Shown: positions 14,499 to 22,561 of the stretch, one piece after another
Position numbering within the stretch: the stretch's first letter is position 1
Layout of the letters: each line of letters starts with the position of its first letter
DNA from: an uncultured Clostridia bacterium
Lineage (GTDB): Bacteria; Bacillota; Clostridia; Oscillospirales; Oscillospiraceae
DNA length: 34,422 nucleotides
Assembly: GCA_945864305.1 (NCBI GenBank)
Contig: CAMBAJ010000021.1
Location: forward strand, 1 to 34,422
Reading direction: 5' to 3'
The notes under the pieces: generated by a model
Databases searched by the model: none
The model's input: only the letters and a program-made list of their open reading frames with translations
Told to the model about the DNA's origin: nothing
Made by a program: the position numbers and the translations under genes

Positions 14499-15565
14499 GA
14501 CTCCACCTCCAGAAGGATATCACAGCGGCCCGCCGGGTCCAGGGCATCGAAATACCGCTGTTCCAGGGGGATCCACCTGGTAAAGAACCGCTCTCCGATC
14601 TCCGGTCCGTTCCGGGCCAGGACCCGGGCATGCTGGACCTCCGGTGAAATGCGCAGGAACGCGGACAGGTCGTAGCTGTCCGCCAGCAGGGGGTGCATGC
14701 TGTAGGCGCCCTCCACCACGTTCAGCGCCCCGGGGCGAATGTCCACGGGACCACCCACCGTCTGGGTCTGGCAGTTGTAGCGGCGGTACCGCACCGTCCG
14801 GCCTTGGGTCAGGGGCAGCAGCACCTCCTCATAGAACCGCTCCCGGTCCACGTTGCCGCCGGGCTCCGCCAGCCGCTCCGCCGTCCGCTGCTGGGGGCGG
14901 AGGAAGAAGTCGTCCATGTGGAACACGGGACAGCCATAAATCTTTTCCAGCCAGGACGCCAGCGTGGTCTTGCCCGACGCGCTGCCGCCATCGATGGCCA
15001 GCAGCACCCGGGGCTTCGCGGCCAGCTGCCTGTCAATGGCGGCCAGCAGAGGCAGCATCCAGGCAAACTCCCGCCGCACCACCCGGTAAGCCGGGGTATA
15101 GACGGCGCGGAAGGTCTCAGAGTGGTGGCAGGCGGGGTATCCGGCCCGGCGCCAACGGCCGATGGCATCAGCCATTTGACCAGCGGCAAAGGGCAGCTGG
15201 CCGTCCTCCGCCAGCTCCAGCAGGACCGACAGCTTCTCCTCCAGCTCCGCCGGCGTACCGGCAGGGGCCTGCGCCGACAGAGCGAATATCCGGAACAGCG
15301 TCTCCGGGGCCAGGCCGGTCCTCTCCACGGCGCTCAGATGGACACGGCAGAAACCGCCGTCCAGGGGCTCCACATCCAGCCCGCCGGAGGGGGCCTCCGC
15401 CAGCTCTGCCCGGAGCCGCGCCAGTCCCACCGCCTCGTCGGTGACGAAGTGGCCGCAGCCGAACACGCTCTGGTGCAGGGCTTTTAGTAGGTCCCGGGGC
15501 TCCAGTTCCGGATAGCGCCGGCACTGGTTCTGGATATATGCAATTGTGGCCTGACGACTGTCCAT
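14495..15565 (-). CDS. P-loop kinase of uridine kinase type with extra N-terminal domain
   Basis: 356 aa. The C-terminal half is a uridine kinase/phosphoribulokinase-like NTPase: P-loop GGSASGKT (193-200), HMDDFF (216-221), VDRERFYEE (239-247) and 'NVVEGAYSMHP' (282-292). The N-terminal about 170 residues are not part of the usual kinase and carry the motif HQSVFGCGHF (31-40), with a Cys-His pair, and later HHSETFRAVYTPAYRVV. I do not recognise that domain. ATG start follows a short GAGGA box; a good promoter lies about 55 bp upstream. First gene of a three-gene unit with DUF3842 and an ECF S component. Substrate unknown; a vitamin precursor or nucleoside is plausible. Confidence 0.88.
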   Translation of the reverse strand: MDSRQATIAYIQNQCRRYPELEPRDLLKALHQSVFGCGHFVTDEAVGLARLRAELAEAPSGGLDVEPLDGGFCRVHLSAVERTGLAPETLFRIFALSAQAPAGTPAELEEKLSVLLELAEDGQLPFAAGQMADAIGRWRRAGYPACHHSETFRAVYTPAYRVVRREFAWMLPLLAAIDRQLAAKPRVLLAIDGGSASGKTTLASWLEKIYGCPVFHMDDFFLRPQQRTAERLAEPGGNVDRERFYEEVLLPLTQGRTVRYRRYNCQTQTVGGPVDIRPGALNVVEGAYSMHPLLADSYDLSAFLRISPEVQHARVLARNGPEIGERFFTRWIPLEQRYFDALDPAGRCDILLEVES

Positions 15566-15614
15566 GATAATCCTCGTTTCTTACTGCATGCGGGTTCATG
15601 TCCGCAGATGTTGT

Positions 15615-15643
15615 ATTATACCACCAATACCATTTGCAGGCAA
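15615..15643 (-). promoter_or_regulatory. Sigma-A promoter of the kinase operon
   Basis: Minus strand: TTGCCT (15638-15643), 17 bases, TGGTATAAT extended -10 (hexamer at 15615-15620). Confidence 0.75.
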
Positions 15644-15659
15644 GGGCGAAACCCCTTGG

Positions 15660-16550
15660 TCAGCTGTTTTCCGGGTCCGCCATGGTATCTTGAACCATCA
15701 GCACCGTGGCGAGGAGCATAATCGCCAGGGCGGCATAGAACTGCATGTCCGGCCTCTCTCCCAGCAGGAGCATGCTGAAAGCCACCCCCAAAAACGGAGC
15801 GACGGAATAGAACGCACTGGTCTTGGCGGCCCCCAGCTCCTTTTGGGCCAGGATGTAGAAATTGATGCTCAGCCCATAGGACACAAAGCCCAGCAGAAGC
15901 ACCCGGAGCATCCATGACGGGGAGGGGAGCTCCTCCCCGAGAAGCAGGGCGATGAGAAGGCTGCCCAATCCAGAAAAGCAGCCCTTGATGATCACGATCT
16001 CCACTGAGCTCTTGCTGCTGATCATTCGGGTGCAGTTGTTTTCAAATCCCCAGCAGACACAGGCCCCCAGGACAAACAAAGACCCCGTATTCAGCACAAA
16101 GCTGCCCGCGCCCTCGAAGCCCAGGATGATGCTCGCCAGCGTCACCAGCAAAATGGCGGCGCACAGCCGTCTGGTCAGTACCTCTTTGAAGATGAAAAAA
16201 GCGATCAGCGACGTAGCGACGATCTCAAAGTTATTCAGCAGCGACACATTGGCGGAATTGGTGCGGGCGATCCCCAGCATCAGCAGGATGGGTGCCGCAA
16301 TATCCAGTACGACCATGGCGACGGTATATGGCAGTTCCTTTCGGGTCAGCGGCTCCTTGATGGTGATCCTGCCTATGGCCTTTCCGGCCACGCTGTACAC
16401 CAGCAGACCCAGACCAGCGCCCAGATACAGAAACGCCGCCATCATAGTGGTTCCCACATGCTCCAAAAGCAATTTAGAGAGCGGGACGTTGATGGCGTAG
16501 AGCGCCGCCGCCAGAATGGCAAACACCGCCGCCAGAGCCTTTGTTTTCAT
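15660..16550 (-). CDS. EamA/DMT family transporter
   Basis: 296 aa; ATG after GGAGG (seven-base spacing). About ten hydrophobic segments in two EamA halves, e.g. 'ILAAALYAINVPLSKLLLEH' at the start and 'LLLGFVSYGLSINFYILAQK' in the second half, with 'SVAPFLGVAFSMLLLGERPD' as the conserved end-of-repeat motif. Members are drug/metabolite or amino acid exporters. It stands alone with a good promoter upstream; its substrate is not predictable from sequence. Confidence 0.93.
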   Translation of the reverse strand: MKTKALAAVFAILAAALYAINVPLSKLLLEHVGTTMMAAFLYLGAGLGLLVYSVAGKAIGRITIKEPLTRKELPYTVAMVVLDIAAPILLMLGIARTNSANVSLLNNFEIVATSLIAFFIFKEVLTRRLCAAILLVTLASIILGFEGAGSFVLNTGSLFVLGACVCWGFENNCTRMISSKSSVEIVIIKGCFSGLGSLLIALLLGEELPSPSWMLRVLLLGFVSYGLSINFYILAQKELGAAKTSAFYSVAPFLGVAFSMLLLGERPDMQFYAALAIMLLATVLMVQDTMADPENS

Positions 16551-16593
16551 ATGTTATCCTCCATTTGCCCAGAAAAGCTGTTTTGATGTCCAC

Positions 16594-16622
16594 ATGATAC
16601 CACAAGAACCGCTTTGTGTCAT
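16594..16622 (-). promoter_or_regulatory. Sigma-A promoter of the DMT transporter gene
   Basis: Minus strand: ATGACA (16617-16622), 17 bases, extended -10 TGGTATCAT (hexamer 16594-16599). The rest of the 16623-16866 gap is A/T-rich and shows no gene. Confidence 0.65.
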
Positions 16623-16866
16623 AAAAACATGAATTTGCGTTTTCAAAGCAGTATTTCATACGGAAATCCGTCCGTATCACCGAAGTCCCCCAAACGTACC
16701 TCAAAACCGCGTTTTTCGCCACCGGTCCACATTTCTCGCTCTCATTTTTGTATTTTATATATTTTTCAAGATGGCTCGACAAATTCAGACAGAATATATC
16801 CTAAATTTTGTGTATGATACGTTTGTTCCTTCCCATATTTTGTGGCATTCAGAAAGGATTAACCAA

Positions 16867-17028
16867 ATGAGGACCATTTCCAAGGAGTATCTGTTATTGT
16901 TCAACGCCGTAACTGACGCCGAGGAAAGTCTGCGTCAGCTGCGTGAAACCCTGGTCGCTGTCCAGCAGCAGGCAGAGGAGCTGTTTATGGAGGAAACAGA
17001 CCCTGCCGAACAACAAAAACCGAAGTAA
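16867..17028 (+). CDS. Small acidic protein of unknown function
   Basis: 53 aa; ATG with an AAAGGA box. The sequence ([38 protein letters not shown]) is predicted all-helical, charged and coiled-coil-like, with no membrane segment. I do not recognise it. Its coding status is supported by the ribosome box and by a strong intrinsic terminator directly after the stop codon. A TATGAT element at 16813-16818 could be the -10. Confidence 0.6.
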   Translation: MRTISKEYLLLFNAVTDAEESLRQLRETLVAVQQQAEELFMEETDPAEQQKPK

Positions 17029-17031
17029 TTC

Positions 17032-17072
17032 AACAGCCTCCGCCGGGTTTTCCCGGCGGAGGCTGTTGCTTT
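17032..17072 (+). terminator. Intrinsic terminator after the 53-aa gene
   Basis: A perfect 16-bp stem (17032-17047 with 17052-17067) with a TTTT loop, followed by GCTTTT. Confidence 0.85.
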
Positions 17073-17078
17073 TGCCCA

Positions 17079-17106
17079 TGACAGTCTGGGCAAACTGTGG
17101 TATGCT
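17079..17106 (+). promoter_or_regulatory. Candidate promoter of nfo
   Basis: TGACAG (17079-17084), 16 bases, TATGCT (17101-17106) with a TG one base upstream (extended -10). Confidence 0.5.
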
Positions 17107-17131
17107 GAAAAAAACATCACAGGAGGCATCT

Positions 17132-17965
17132 ATGCTGCATATCGGCTGTCATCTGTCCTCCTCCAAAGGCTTTGCCGCCATGGGCCGGCAGGCGCTGGAG
17201 CTGGGGGCGGATACCTTTCAATTTTTTACCCGCAATCCCCGGGGAAGCAAGGCCAAGGACCTGGACCACGCAGACGCCGCGGCTCTGGTGGAGCTGATGC
17301 GGGAACACCAGTTCGCGCCTATCATCGCCCACGCGCCCTATACCCTGAACCTCTGCGGCAAGGAGGAGGCCAATCGAACCTTTGCCCGGGAGACCATGGC
17401 CGACGACCTCCGCCGCCTGGAATTCGTCCCCGGCCAGTACTATAACTTCCACCCCGGCAGCCACGTGGGCCAGGGGACGGAGGCTGGCATTGCCTATATC
17501 GCCGAGGGCCTGAACGCCATTCTGCGGGCGGACCAGTCCACCACCGTTTTGCTGGAGACCATGGCGGGCAAGGGCAGCGAGGTGGGCGGCCGCTTTGAGG
17601 AGCTGCGGGAGATTCTGGACCGGGTGGAGCTCTCTGACAAGATGGGCGTGTGCCTGGACACCTGCCATGTCTCTGACGGTGGATATGACATCATCGGCGA
17701 CCTGGACGGCGTGCTGACGGAGTTTGACAAGGTCATCGGCCTGGGCCACCTAAAGGCCATCCACCTCAACGACAGCAAGAATCCCACCGGCGCCCATAAG
17801 GACCGCCACGCCTGTATCGGCGAGGGCTGCATCGGCCTGGAGGCCCTGGCCCGGGTGGTGCGGCACCCCGCCTTAAAGGACCTGCCCTTCTGTCTGGAGA
17901 CCCCCAACGAGCTGCCCGGCTACGCTAGGGAGATCGCCCTGATGCGGACCCAGGCAGAGGCATAG
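17132..17965 (+). CDS. nfo: Endonuclease IV (deoxyribonuclease IV)
   Basis: 277 aa from the ATG at 17132 (AGGAGG at 17121-17126); the open frame extends far upstream, through the terminator hairpin, and is not used. AP endonuclease 2 family TIM barrel. Zinc-binding motifs are visible: [84 protein letters not shown] (in parts) and FCLETPN. The enzyme cuts at abasic sites and removes 3' blocks in base excision repair. Length is normal (about 280 aa). Monocistronic. Confidence 0.97.
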   Translation: MLHIGCHLSSSKGFAAMGRQALELGADTFQFFTRNPRGSKAKDLDHADAAALVELMREHQFAPIIAHAPYTLNLCGKEEANRTFARETMADDLRRLEFVPGQYYNFHPGSHVGQGTEAGIAYIAEGLNAILRADQSTTVLLETMAGKGSEVGGRFEELREILDRVELSDKMGVCLDTCHVSDGGYDIIGDLDGVLTEFDKVIGLGHLKAIHLNDSKNPTGAHKDRHACIGEGCIGLEALARVVRHPALKDLPFCLETPNELPGYAREIALMRTQAEA

Positions 17966-18031
17966 GCCACGCCGGCAGGCTCTACAGCGTTGCTCCAACA
18001 TGACAGTACCACCGAGTTTTTACATGTAAAC

Positions 18032-18074
18032 ACACACCGTCGTGCAACTTGAATATGCATGGCGGTGTGTTTTT
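18032..18074 (+). terminator. Intrinsic terminator of nfo
   Basis: ACACACCG (18032-18039) pairs with CGGTGTGT (18063-18070), followed by TTTTT. The long loop is A/T-rich. The truncated TRAP gene begins immediately after. Confidence 0.65.
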
Positions 18075-18109
18075 TCGTCCTCGCTGTCAGCGGAGAAAGA
18101 ATTCCGGCT

Positions 18110-18532
18110 TTTGTCCAAATCACCTTACAATTCTCCTACATCCTGACCAGAAACGGCATCCCCGCCATGCTGTCCAGCGCCATCACCAGCAAGGTCGCCT
18201 TCCTGCTGGCCCTGAACCTCCTGCTGCTGTTCCTGGGCATGATCATGGACGCAGGCCCCATCATTCTGATCGTCGCTCCGATCATCTATCCCGTCGCTAT
18301 GAGCTTCGGCATCGACCCCGTTCAGCTGGGCTGCATCATCGTGTTCAACCTGTCCGTCGGTCAGGCGACGCCGCCCTTTGGCCTGTGCCTGTTTGCCGCC
18401 CAGCCCGTTACCAAGCAGAGCATCGGGATCCTGAGCCGCGCGGTCTTCCCCTTTGTCATCATTCTGTACGCAATGGTGCTCACCACTTCCTTTATCCCCG
18501 CGTTGTCCCTCGCCATTCCCAATCTGATGTGA
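18110..18532 (+). pseudogene. Truncated TRAP transporter large permease (DctM), C-terminal remnant
   Basis: About 140 codons match the C-terminal third of DctM-type TRAP permeases: FSYILTRNGIPAML, 'LLLLFLGMIMDAGPIILIVA', 'GIDPVQLGCIIVFNLSVGQA', TPPFGLCLFAA and 'FIPALSLAIPNL'. Full-length proteins have about 425 residues; the first two-thirds is missing, and no TRAP DctP or DctQ gene is nearby. The open frame extends a little upstream into the nfo terminator and has no good start site. It directly precedes an amidohydrolase gene with a TAG, so both look like the end of a decaying uptake and degradation operon. Confidence 0.85.
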
Positions 18533-18554
18533 TCCAACGCTAGGAGGGATTCCA

Positions 18555-19574
18555 TTGTTCGACCATATTATCAAGGACGGTGTTTTTGTGGAGCCCGACG
18601 CGGATATGGAGGCCAAATTCGTCACCGACGCCAGGGGAAAATACGTGCTCCCGGGCCTGATCGACGAGCATGTGCATCTGAACGTGAGCAACAGCAACAT
18701 CGGTGCGAACGCCGACTTGCTGTGCATCCCCATGGGTGTGACCACCGCCGTGGATGCCGGCACAAGCGGATAGACAAATTTTGAGGGCTTTTACAACTAC
18801 AATATCGTCCGCTATGTTCCCACGGTGCTGGCCTATCTGCACGTCTCCCCCTACGGCGTCCACAGCGGCTACATTCATGCGGAAAACCATGACCCCGCCG
18901 GCTTCAACGAGGCAGAGATTATCAAAAAGGCCCTGAAGCGGGCTGTGGAAATTGCGGATCATGTCAGTGCGCTGGCCGGAAAGCAGTTTATTGTGGATGT
19001 CCACTATGATAACCTTCCGGAGGTCGTACATGTGGCCGAAATTCTGGATACCCTTCACCCCGGCGATGTCATTTCCCATGTCATGCAGGTTCACGGCGAG
19101 ACCATGTTTGAACCGGACGGCACGGTCAATCAGCTCCCCAAGGAGGCCCGCAAGCGGGGCATCTGGGTGGATGACTGTCATGGCCGCGTACACTGGTCTT
19201 TTGAAAATCTGAAAAAGGCCTATGCCGACGGATTTTATCCGGATATCATCAGCTCCGATGTTGTCCGCATCAGCATGTTCATCAAGCCCGGCTCCTCCCT
19301 GGTCCACGCAATGTGTGTCAACTCCGCCGCCGGCATGGACGATCTGTCCATCTTCAAAGCCATCACCTATACACCGGCAAAGGCTCTGGGAATTCTGGAC
19401 AAGGCCGGTACTCTGGATATCGGCAAGCCCGCAGATGTCTGCATCATAGACGTGCGGAACACGGATGAGGTCTACCTTGACTGGTGGGGCGGCTCCCGCC
19501 CCGGGAATAAAGTCTTTGTTCCCATGATGACGGTAAAAGACGGCGTAATCGTCTATAGGCAGACCTTCTTTTAA
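18555..19574 (+). pseudogene. Amidohydrolase/dihydroorotase-like gene with an in-frame TAG
   Basis: A single frame of 340 codons, TTG start after TAGGAGGG, broken only by TAG at 18771-18773. The two halves (18555-18770 and 18774-19574) belong to one protein: KDGVFVEPD, GKYVLPGLIDEHVHLN with the HxH metal motif, GVTTAVDAGTSG-stop-TNFEGFYNYNIVRYVP, FIVDVHYDN, DVISHVMQVHG, DDCHGRVHWSF, SSDVV and TPAKALGILDKAGTLDIGKPAD. This is the EF_0837-like cyclic amidohydrolase/deacetylase family. Compared with that family (from memory) it seems short before HVH and in the segment that normally holds the carboxylated lysine. With the truncated dctM upstream I call it a pseudogene. Confidence 0.82.
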
Positions 19575-19960
19575 TAGCATTTGATGCAGCCCAGTGCATT
19601 TGATGCGGTCAAGCTGCTTGTTCCTTTCTTTACTGCAGATTGTGGTTGTGTGCCCCAGGCTGTATCCTGCGGCGTGCAGCCACGATCTGCTTTTTCACGT
19701 GCCGAATTCCTCTCCATCGGGATATGCAGATAACAGAAAGCACCAAAAACTCTGTTGGAAAGAAATGTATGATGGAGAGCATGATAACAGCCCGCATCAT
19801 CCGTAATCTCTGCATGCTGCGCCCCCTGCGCCTGACGGTGGATGAGACAGGGGATATCTCCCTCACCCTGTGCCGGTGAGGGAGCGGACCCATTCCAGCC
19901 ATGATGACGCGTCGCTCCCCGGTACCCCCGAGAGACAGGGGCAAAGCCAGAACATTTCCA
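19575..19960. other. Unassigned stretch with short repeats and a hairpin
   Basis: No supported gene. It holds a direct repeat GCATTTGATGC (19577-19587 and 19596-19606) and a 10-bp hairpin CTCCCTCACC/GGTGAGGGAG (19858-19867 with 19875-19884) without a T-run. Short open frames occur on both strands but none has a ribosome box and recognisable product. Confidence 0.4.
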
Positions 19961-19999
19961 AAACACAGGGCCAGCACCGGCGGTGCTGGCCCTGTGTTT
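19955..19999 (-). terminator. Strong hairpin after the Nudix remnant
   Basis: An 18-bp perfect stem (19961-19978 with 19982-19999) with a three-base loop, followed on the minus strand by a short TTTT. It ends three bases from the stop of the Nudix reading frame and probably was its terminator. Confidence 0.65.
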
Positions 20000-20002
20000 C
20001 AT

Positions 20003-20483
20003 TCAGCTCTGGCTGTTCTTGTGCAGAAGATACAGCAGTATGGCGGTCTGGGTATATCCATCCAGGATTTCTCCGTCTCGGATGTGGCGGAGCAACTCGG
20101 TCCGGCTGATCCACCCCCCGCGGGCGATGCCCTCCTCGCCTACGGAGGGCTGGGGGTAGGGCCCGTCAGGTCCGCCAGATAGCCCTGCGCCTGACCGGAC
20201 TTCAGTCCTGTGTCGGCCCGGGTCTGTCCCAGCAGGGCCAGCTCGGTCAGCTGGCCGGCCAGTACGCCGAGTTCCTCCTTCAATTTCTTGCAGGCGTTCG
20301 CACGGGGCGTGAGACCGGGGGCCAGAAATCCCCGGGGAAACTCTCCGCCGGACATGCGCCGGATGGTGTACCGGAAGATGTGCAGGATGCCGAAGAGAAG
20401 CTCCTCTCCCGGGCGGGGCAGGCGGGGGATGATGACCGTCCCGTTGCCCTTGGCGTCCGGATAGAGTACCCGGGTGTAGACAT
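20003..20483 (-). pseudogene. Frameshifted Nudix hydrolase (ADP-ribose pyrophosphatase-like)
   Basis: The product is spread over frames. The body, about 20160-20461, reads RVLYPDAKGNGTVIIPRLP, LLFGILHIFRYTIRR, then GGEFPRGFLAPGLTPRANAC and KKLKEELGV, a Nudix box in which the catalytic REUxEE has become KKLKEE (the second Glu position is Lys). The C-terminal part reads on in another frame: GEEGIARGGWISRTELLRHI and GEILDGYTQTAILLYLL, a typical Nudix end. The shift falls near 20160-20170 in a C-rich run. The only start with a ribosome box (ATG at 20483, after AGGAGAG) is also out of frame with the body. I infer a decayed gene with two frameshifts. Confidence 0.75.
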
Positions 20484-20500
20484 AAGTTCTCTCCTCTCAT

Positions 20501-20887
20501 TTATGGGGTCTTTTCTTCACATTGGACGGCCGTCAACAGAATGATGCCGTCTGGACGGAATGTCAGCAGGGCCTCCCGCCGGATACCGGCGTAGGCCAGC
20601 AGGGAAAGGGGCAGGCGCAGACGGAGATTCTGGCGAATCTCGATCCTGGTGTACAGCAAAAAGGGAACCCTGCCAGCCGCGCAGGCCAGAACACGCTCCC
20701 ATTCCCGGATCCACACCCTGTACTTCTCCTCTCCGCAGAGGAGAAGGCCCTGGGGCTGGCCGGGCAGCGTGGGCGCGCAGTAGTGTGAAAGGACCAAGGC
20801 GGTCTGCCGGAATATGGGAAGCTCCGGCGGGATGACCGCCACCGCGTGGTCGCGCTGAAGGCGAAATGTCAGCCGCAGTTGCGTCAT
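20501..20887 (-). CDS. Possible AbrB/MraZ-like protein
   Basis: 128 aa; ATG at 20887 with an AAGGTG box eight bases upstream. The C-terminal part, RIEIRQNLRLRLPLSLLAYAG (less its last residue) followed by IRREALLTFRPDGIILL, has the pattern of a SpoVT/AbrB swapped-hairpin domain as in MraZ (…GRI.LP..L..YAGI…EVV….D.I.I). The N-terminal half (MTQLRLTFRLQRDHAVAVIP) is less clear, perhaps a divergent first repeat. If so it would bind DNA as an oligomer. It lies 14 bp upstream of the start of the Nudix pseudogene on the same strand. A CRE-like site lies 140 bp upstream. Confidence 0.55.
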   Translation of the reverse strand: MTQLRLTFRLQRDHAVAVIPPELPIFRQTALVLSHYCAPTLPGQPQGLLLCGEEKYRVWIREWERVLACAAGRVPFLLYTRIEIRQNLRLRLPLSLLAYAGIRREALLTFRPDGIILLTAVQCEEKTP

Positions 20888-21026
20888 GTGATAAACACCT
20901 TCTCTCCATTCAAATCGTCTTCCGTGGTAATATCCTATCCCCCATGCCAGGCAAAAGCAGGTGCGGAGGGAGTCCGTCTTTTTCCGGAGCGGCTCTTTCA
21001 GCGCCAGAATTTTTCCGGAGAGGGCG

Positions 21027-21040
21027 TGTAAGCGTTTTCC
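21027..21040. promoter_or_regulatory. CRE-like site
   Basis: TGTAAGCGTTTTCC matches TGWAANCGNTNWCA at all but the last position. It lies between the antiporter terminator and the 128-aa gene. CcpA or a LacI-type protein might bind. Confidence 0.4.
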
Positions 21041-21052
21041 ACACGGATAAGT

Positions 21053-21095
21053 GAAAAAAGAAATGCCCTGAAACCGCATGGTTTCAGGGCATTTC
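21053..21095 (-). terminator. Intrinsic terminator of the antiporter gene
   Basis: A perfect 16-bp stem (21060-21075 with 21080-21095, loop GCAT) followed on the minus strand by TTTTTT. Confidence 0.92.
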
Positions 21096-21132
21096 CTCAG
21101 AGGCGGCTTCCAAAAGCGGACGCGCTCTGTAT

Positions 21133-22431
21133 TCAGTTTTCCTTTTCGTCCTTTTTCTTCATCATATCCCGGTTCTCCTGCAGCAGACGCTCCGACACGT
21201 ACTCCAGCTGCTCCGCCTCCCGGTAGCGATCCACCAGGCCGCTCTCCTGGGGCACGACCTCCTTCTTGTTCCGGAATACCAGCTTCAACAGGATGGGCGT
21301 CAGGATGGCGCAGCCCACGACGGTGATGATGATGGGAGTCATCATGGTCTGGCTCAGCACCCCCATGCTCAGTCCCCGGTTGGCCACAATCAAAGCCACC
21401 TCGCCGCGGCAGGCCATGCCGGTGCCCACCTGGATGCACTCGTCGCCCCGGAAGCCGCAGAGCCTGGCACCCAGGCCGCAGCCGATGACCTTGGACAGGA
21501 CGGCCACCGCCAGCAGCAACAACGAGAACACCGCCAGTCCACCGTTCAGCTCCGGCAGCTCCACGTTGATGCCGATGCTGGCGAAAAACACCGGCGTCAG
21601 CAGCAGATAGCTCAACGTGGTAAACTTCACCTCGATATACTTGGCCTTGGGGGTGGAGGCCACCACCAGACCGGCGGCAAAGGCGCCGATGATATCCGCC
21701 ACGCCGAAGAATTCCTCAGCGCAGTAGGCCATCAGCAGGCACAGCACAAAGGCCAGCACGGGATATCGGCGGAGGTTTCTGCCGTCCGCCTGGTCGATCA
21801 TCCAGCGGAAAAACCGGTTGGCCAGCAGCGCCGCCACCACGGCGAAGACGAAGAACAGCGCGATCCTCAGCAGCACTACCAGGAGGCTGGTGCCTTCACC
21901 GGCCAGGCTGGAGACCACCGTCAGGGCGATCAGGCCCAGCACGTCATCGATGAGGGCGGCGGCCAGGATGGTACCGCCCACCTTGGTGTCCAGCTTGTCC
22001 AGTTCCTTCAGTGTCTCCACGGTAATGCTGACGGAGGTGGCTGTCAGCACCGTGCCCAGGAACACATCCTCCAGCAGGGTATTTCCCGGCAGCCAGCCCG
22101 CCTTTCCGGCCAGCCAACCGAAAGCAGTGCCCATGGCCAGGGGCACGAGCACGCCGCACAGGGCCACCCAGAAGCCGCTCTTTCCCGCGTTTTTCAGCTC
22201 CCGCAGGTCCGTGGTCATGCCCGCGGTGAACAGGATCACGATGACGCCCAGCTCGCTGAGCTGGGATAAAAACTCCGTCTCTTTCAGCACATTCAGCATG
22301 GCGGGGCCCAAGATCAGGCCCGCCAGCAGGGCACCCACCACCTGGGGCATCTGGAACCGCCGGGTCAGCATGCCCAGCAGCTTCGTGCTCAGCAGGATCA
22401 GCGCCAGGTCCAGTAAATAGTGATAGGACAT
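21133..22431 (-). CDS. CPA2 family cation/proton antiporter
   Basis: 432 aa. ATG at 22431 fits an AAGGGAG box with eight-base spacing; a TTG two codons earlier is too close. It has about 12 hydrophobic segments of the Na+/H+ exchanger domain, with 'QMPQVVGALLAGLILGPAML', 'TATSVSITVETLKEL', ILAAALIDDVLGLI (the conserved acidic pair in the transport site) and GMACRGEVALIVANRG. The cytoplasmic tail is short (about 45 charged residues), without a TrkA-N or TrkA-C domain. It exchanges Na+ or K+ for protons at the plasma membrane; the ion is not predictable. Monocistronic, with its own promoter and terminator. Confidence 0.93.
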   Translation of the reverse strand: MSYHYLLDLALILLSTKLLGMLTRRFQMPQVVGALLAGLILGPAMLNVLKETEFLSQLSELGVIVILFTAGMTTDLRELKNAGKSGFWVALCGVLVPLAMGTAFGWLAGKAGWLPGNTLLEDVFLGTVLTATSVSITVETLKELDKLDTKVGGTILAAALIDDVLGLIALTVVSSLAGEGTSLLVVLLRIALFFVFAVVAALLANRFFRWMIDQADGRNLRRYPVLAFVLCLLMAYCAEEFFGVADIIGAFAAGLVVASTPKAKYIEVKFTTLSYLLLTPVFFASIGINVELPELNGGLAVFSLLLLAVAVLSKVIGCGLGARLCGFRGDECIQVGTGMACRGEVALIVANRGLSMGVLSQTMMTPIIITVVGCAILTPILLKLVFRNKKEVVPQESGLVDRYREAEQLEYVSERLLQENRDMMKKKDEKEN

Positions 22432-22502
22432 CGGCAAAACTCCCTTTCCAGCCAGACGGCTCCCACCGCCCGCGTCTCAGCATATATTTTCTTGGGTCCT
22501 AC

Positions 22503-22530
22503 ATTGTAGTCTCTTTTTACAAATATGCAA
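22503..22530 (-). promoter_or_regulatory. Sigma-A promoter of the antiporter gene
   Basis: Minus strand: TTGCAT (22525-22530), 16 bases, TACAAT (22503-22508). Confidence 0.65.
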
Positions 22531-22561
22531 GGGAAATTTTGCATAAAATTACAGTCTTTTC

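Noticed and set aside
18771-18773. Pyrrolysine or other amber decoding in the amidohydrolase
   Set aside because: No Pyl genes are visible here, the position is not a known catalytic site, and the neighbouring TRAP gene is plainly truncated. Decay is simpler; kept only as a test in the findings.
19571-20002. 143-codon minus-strand frame in the decay zone
   Set aside because: No ribosome box; it starts in the arm of a strong hairpin and reads through repeats.
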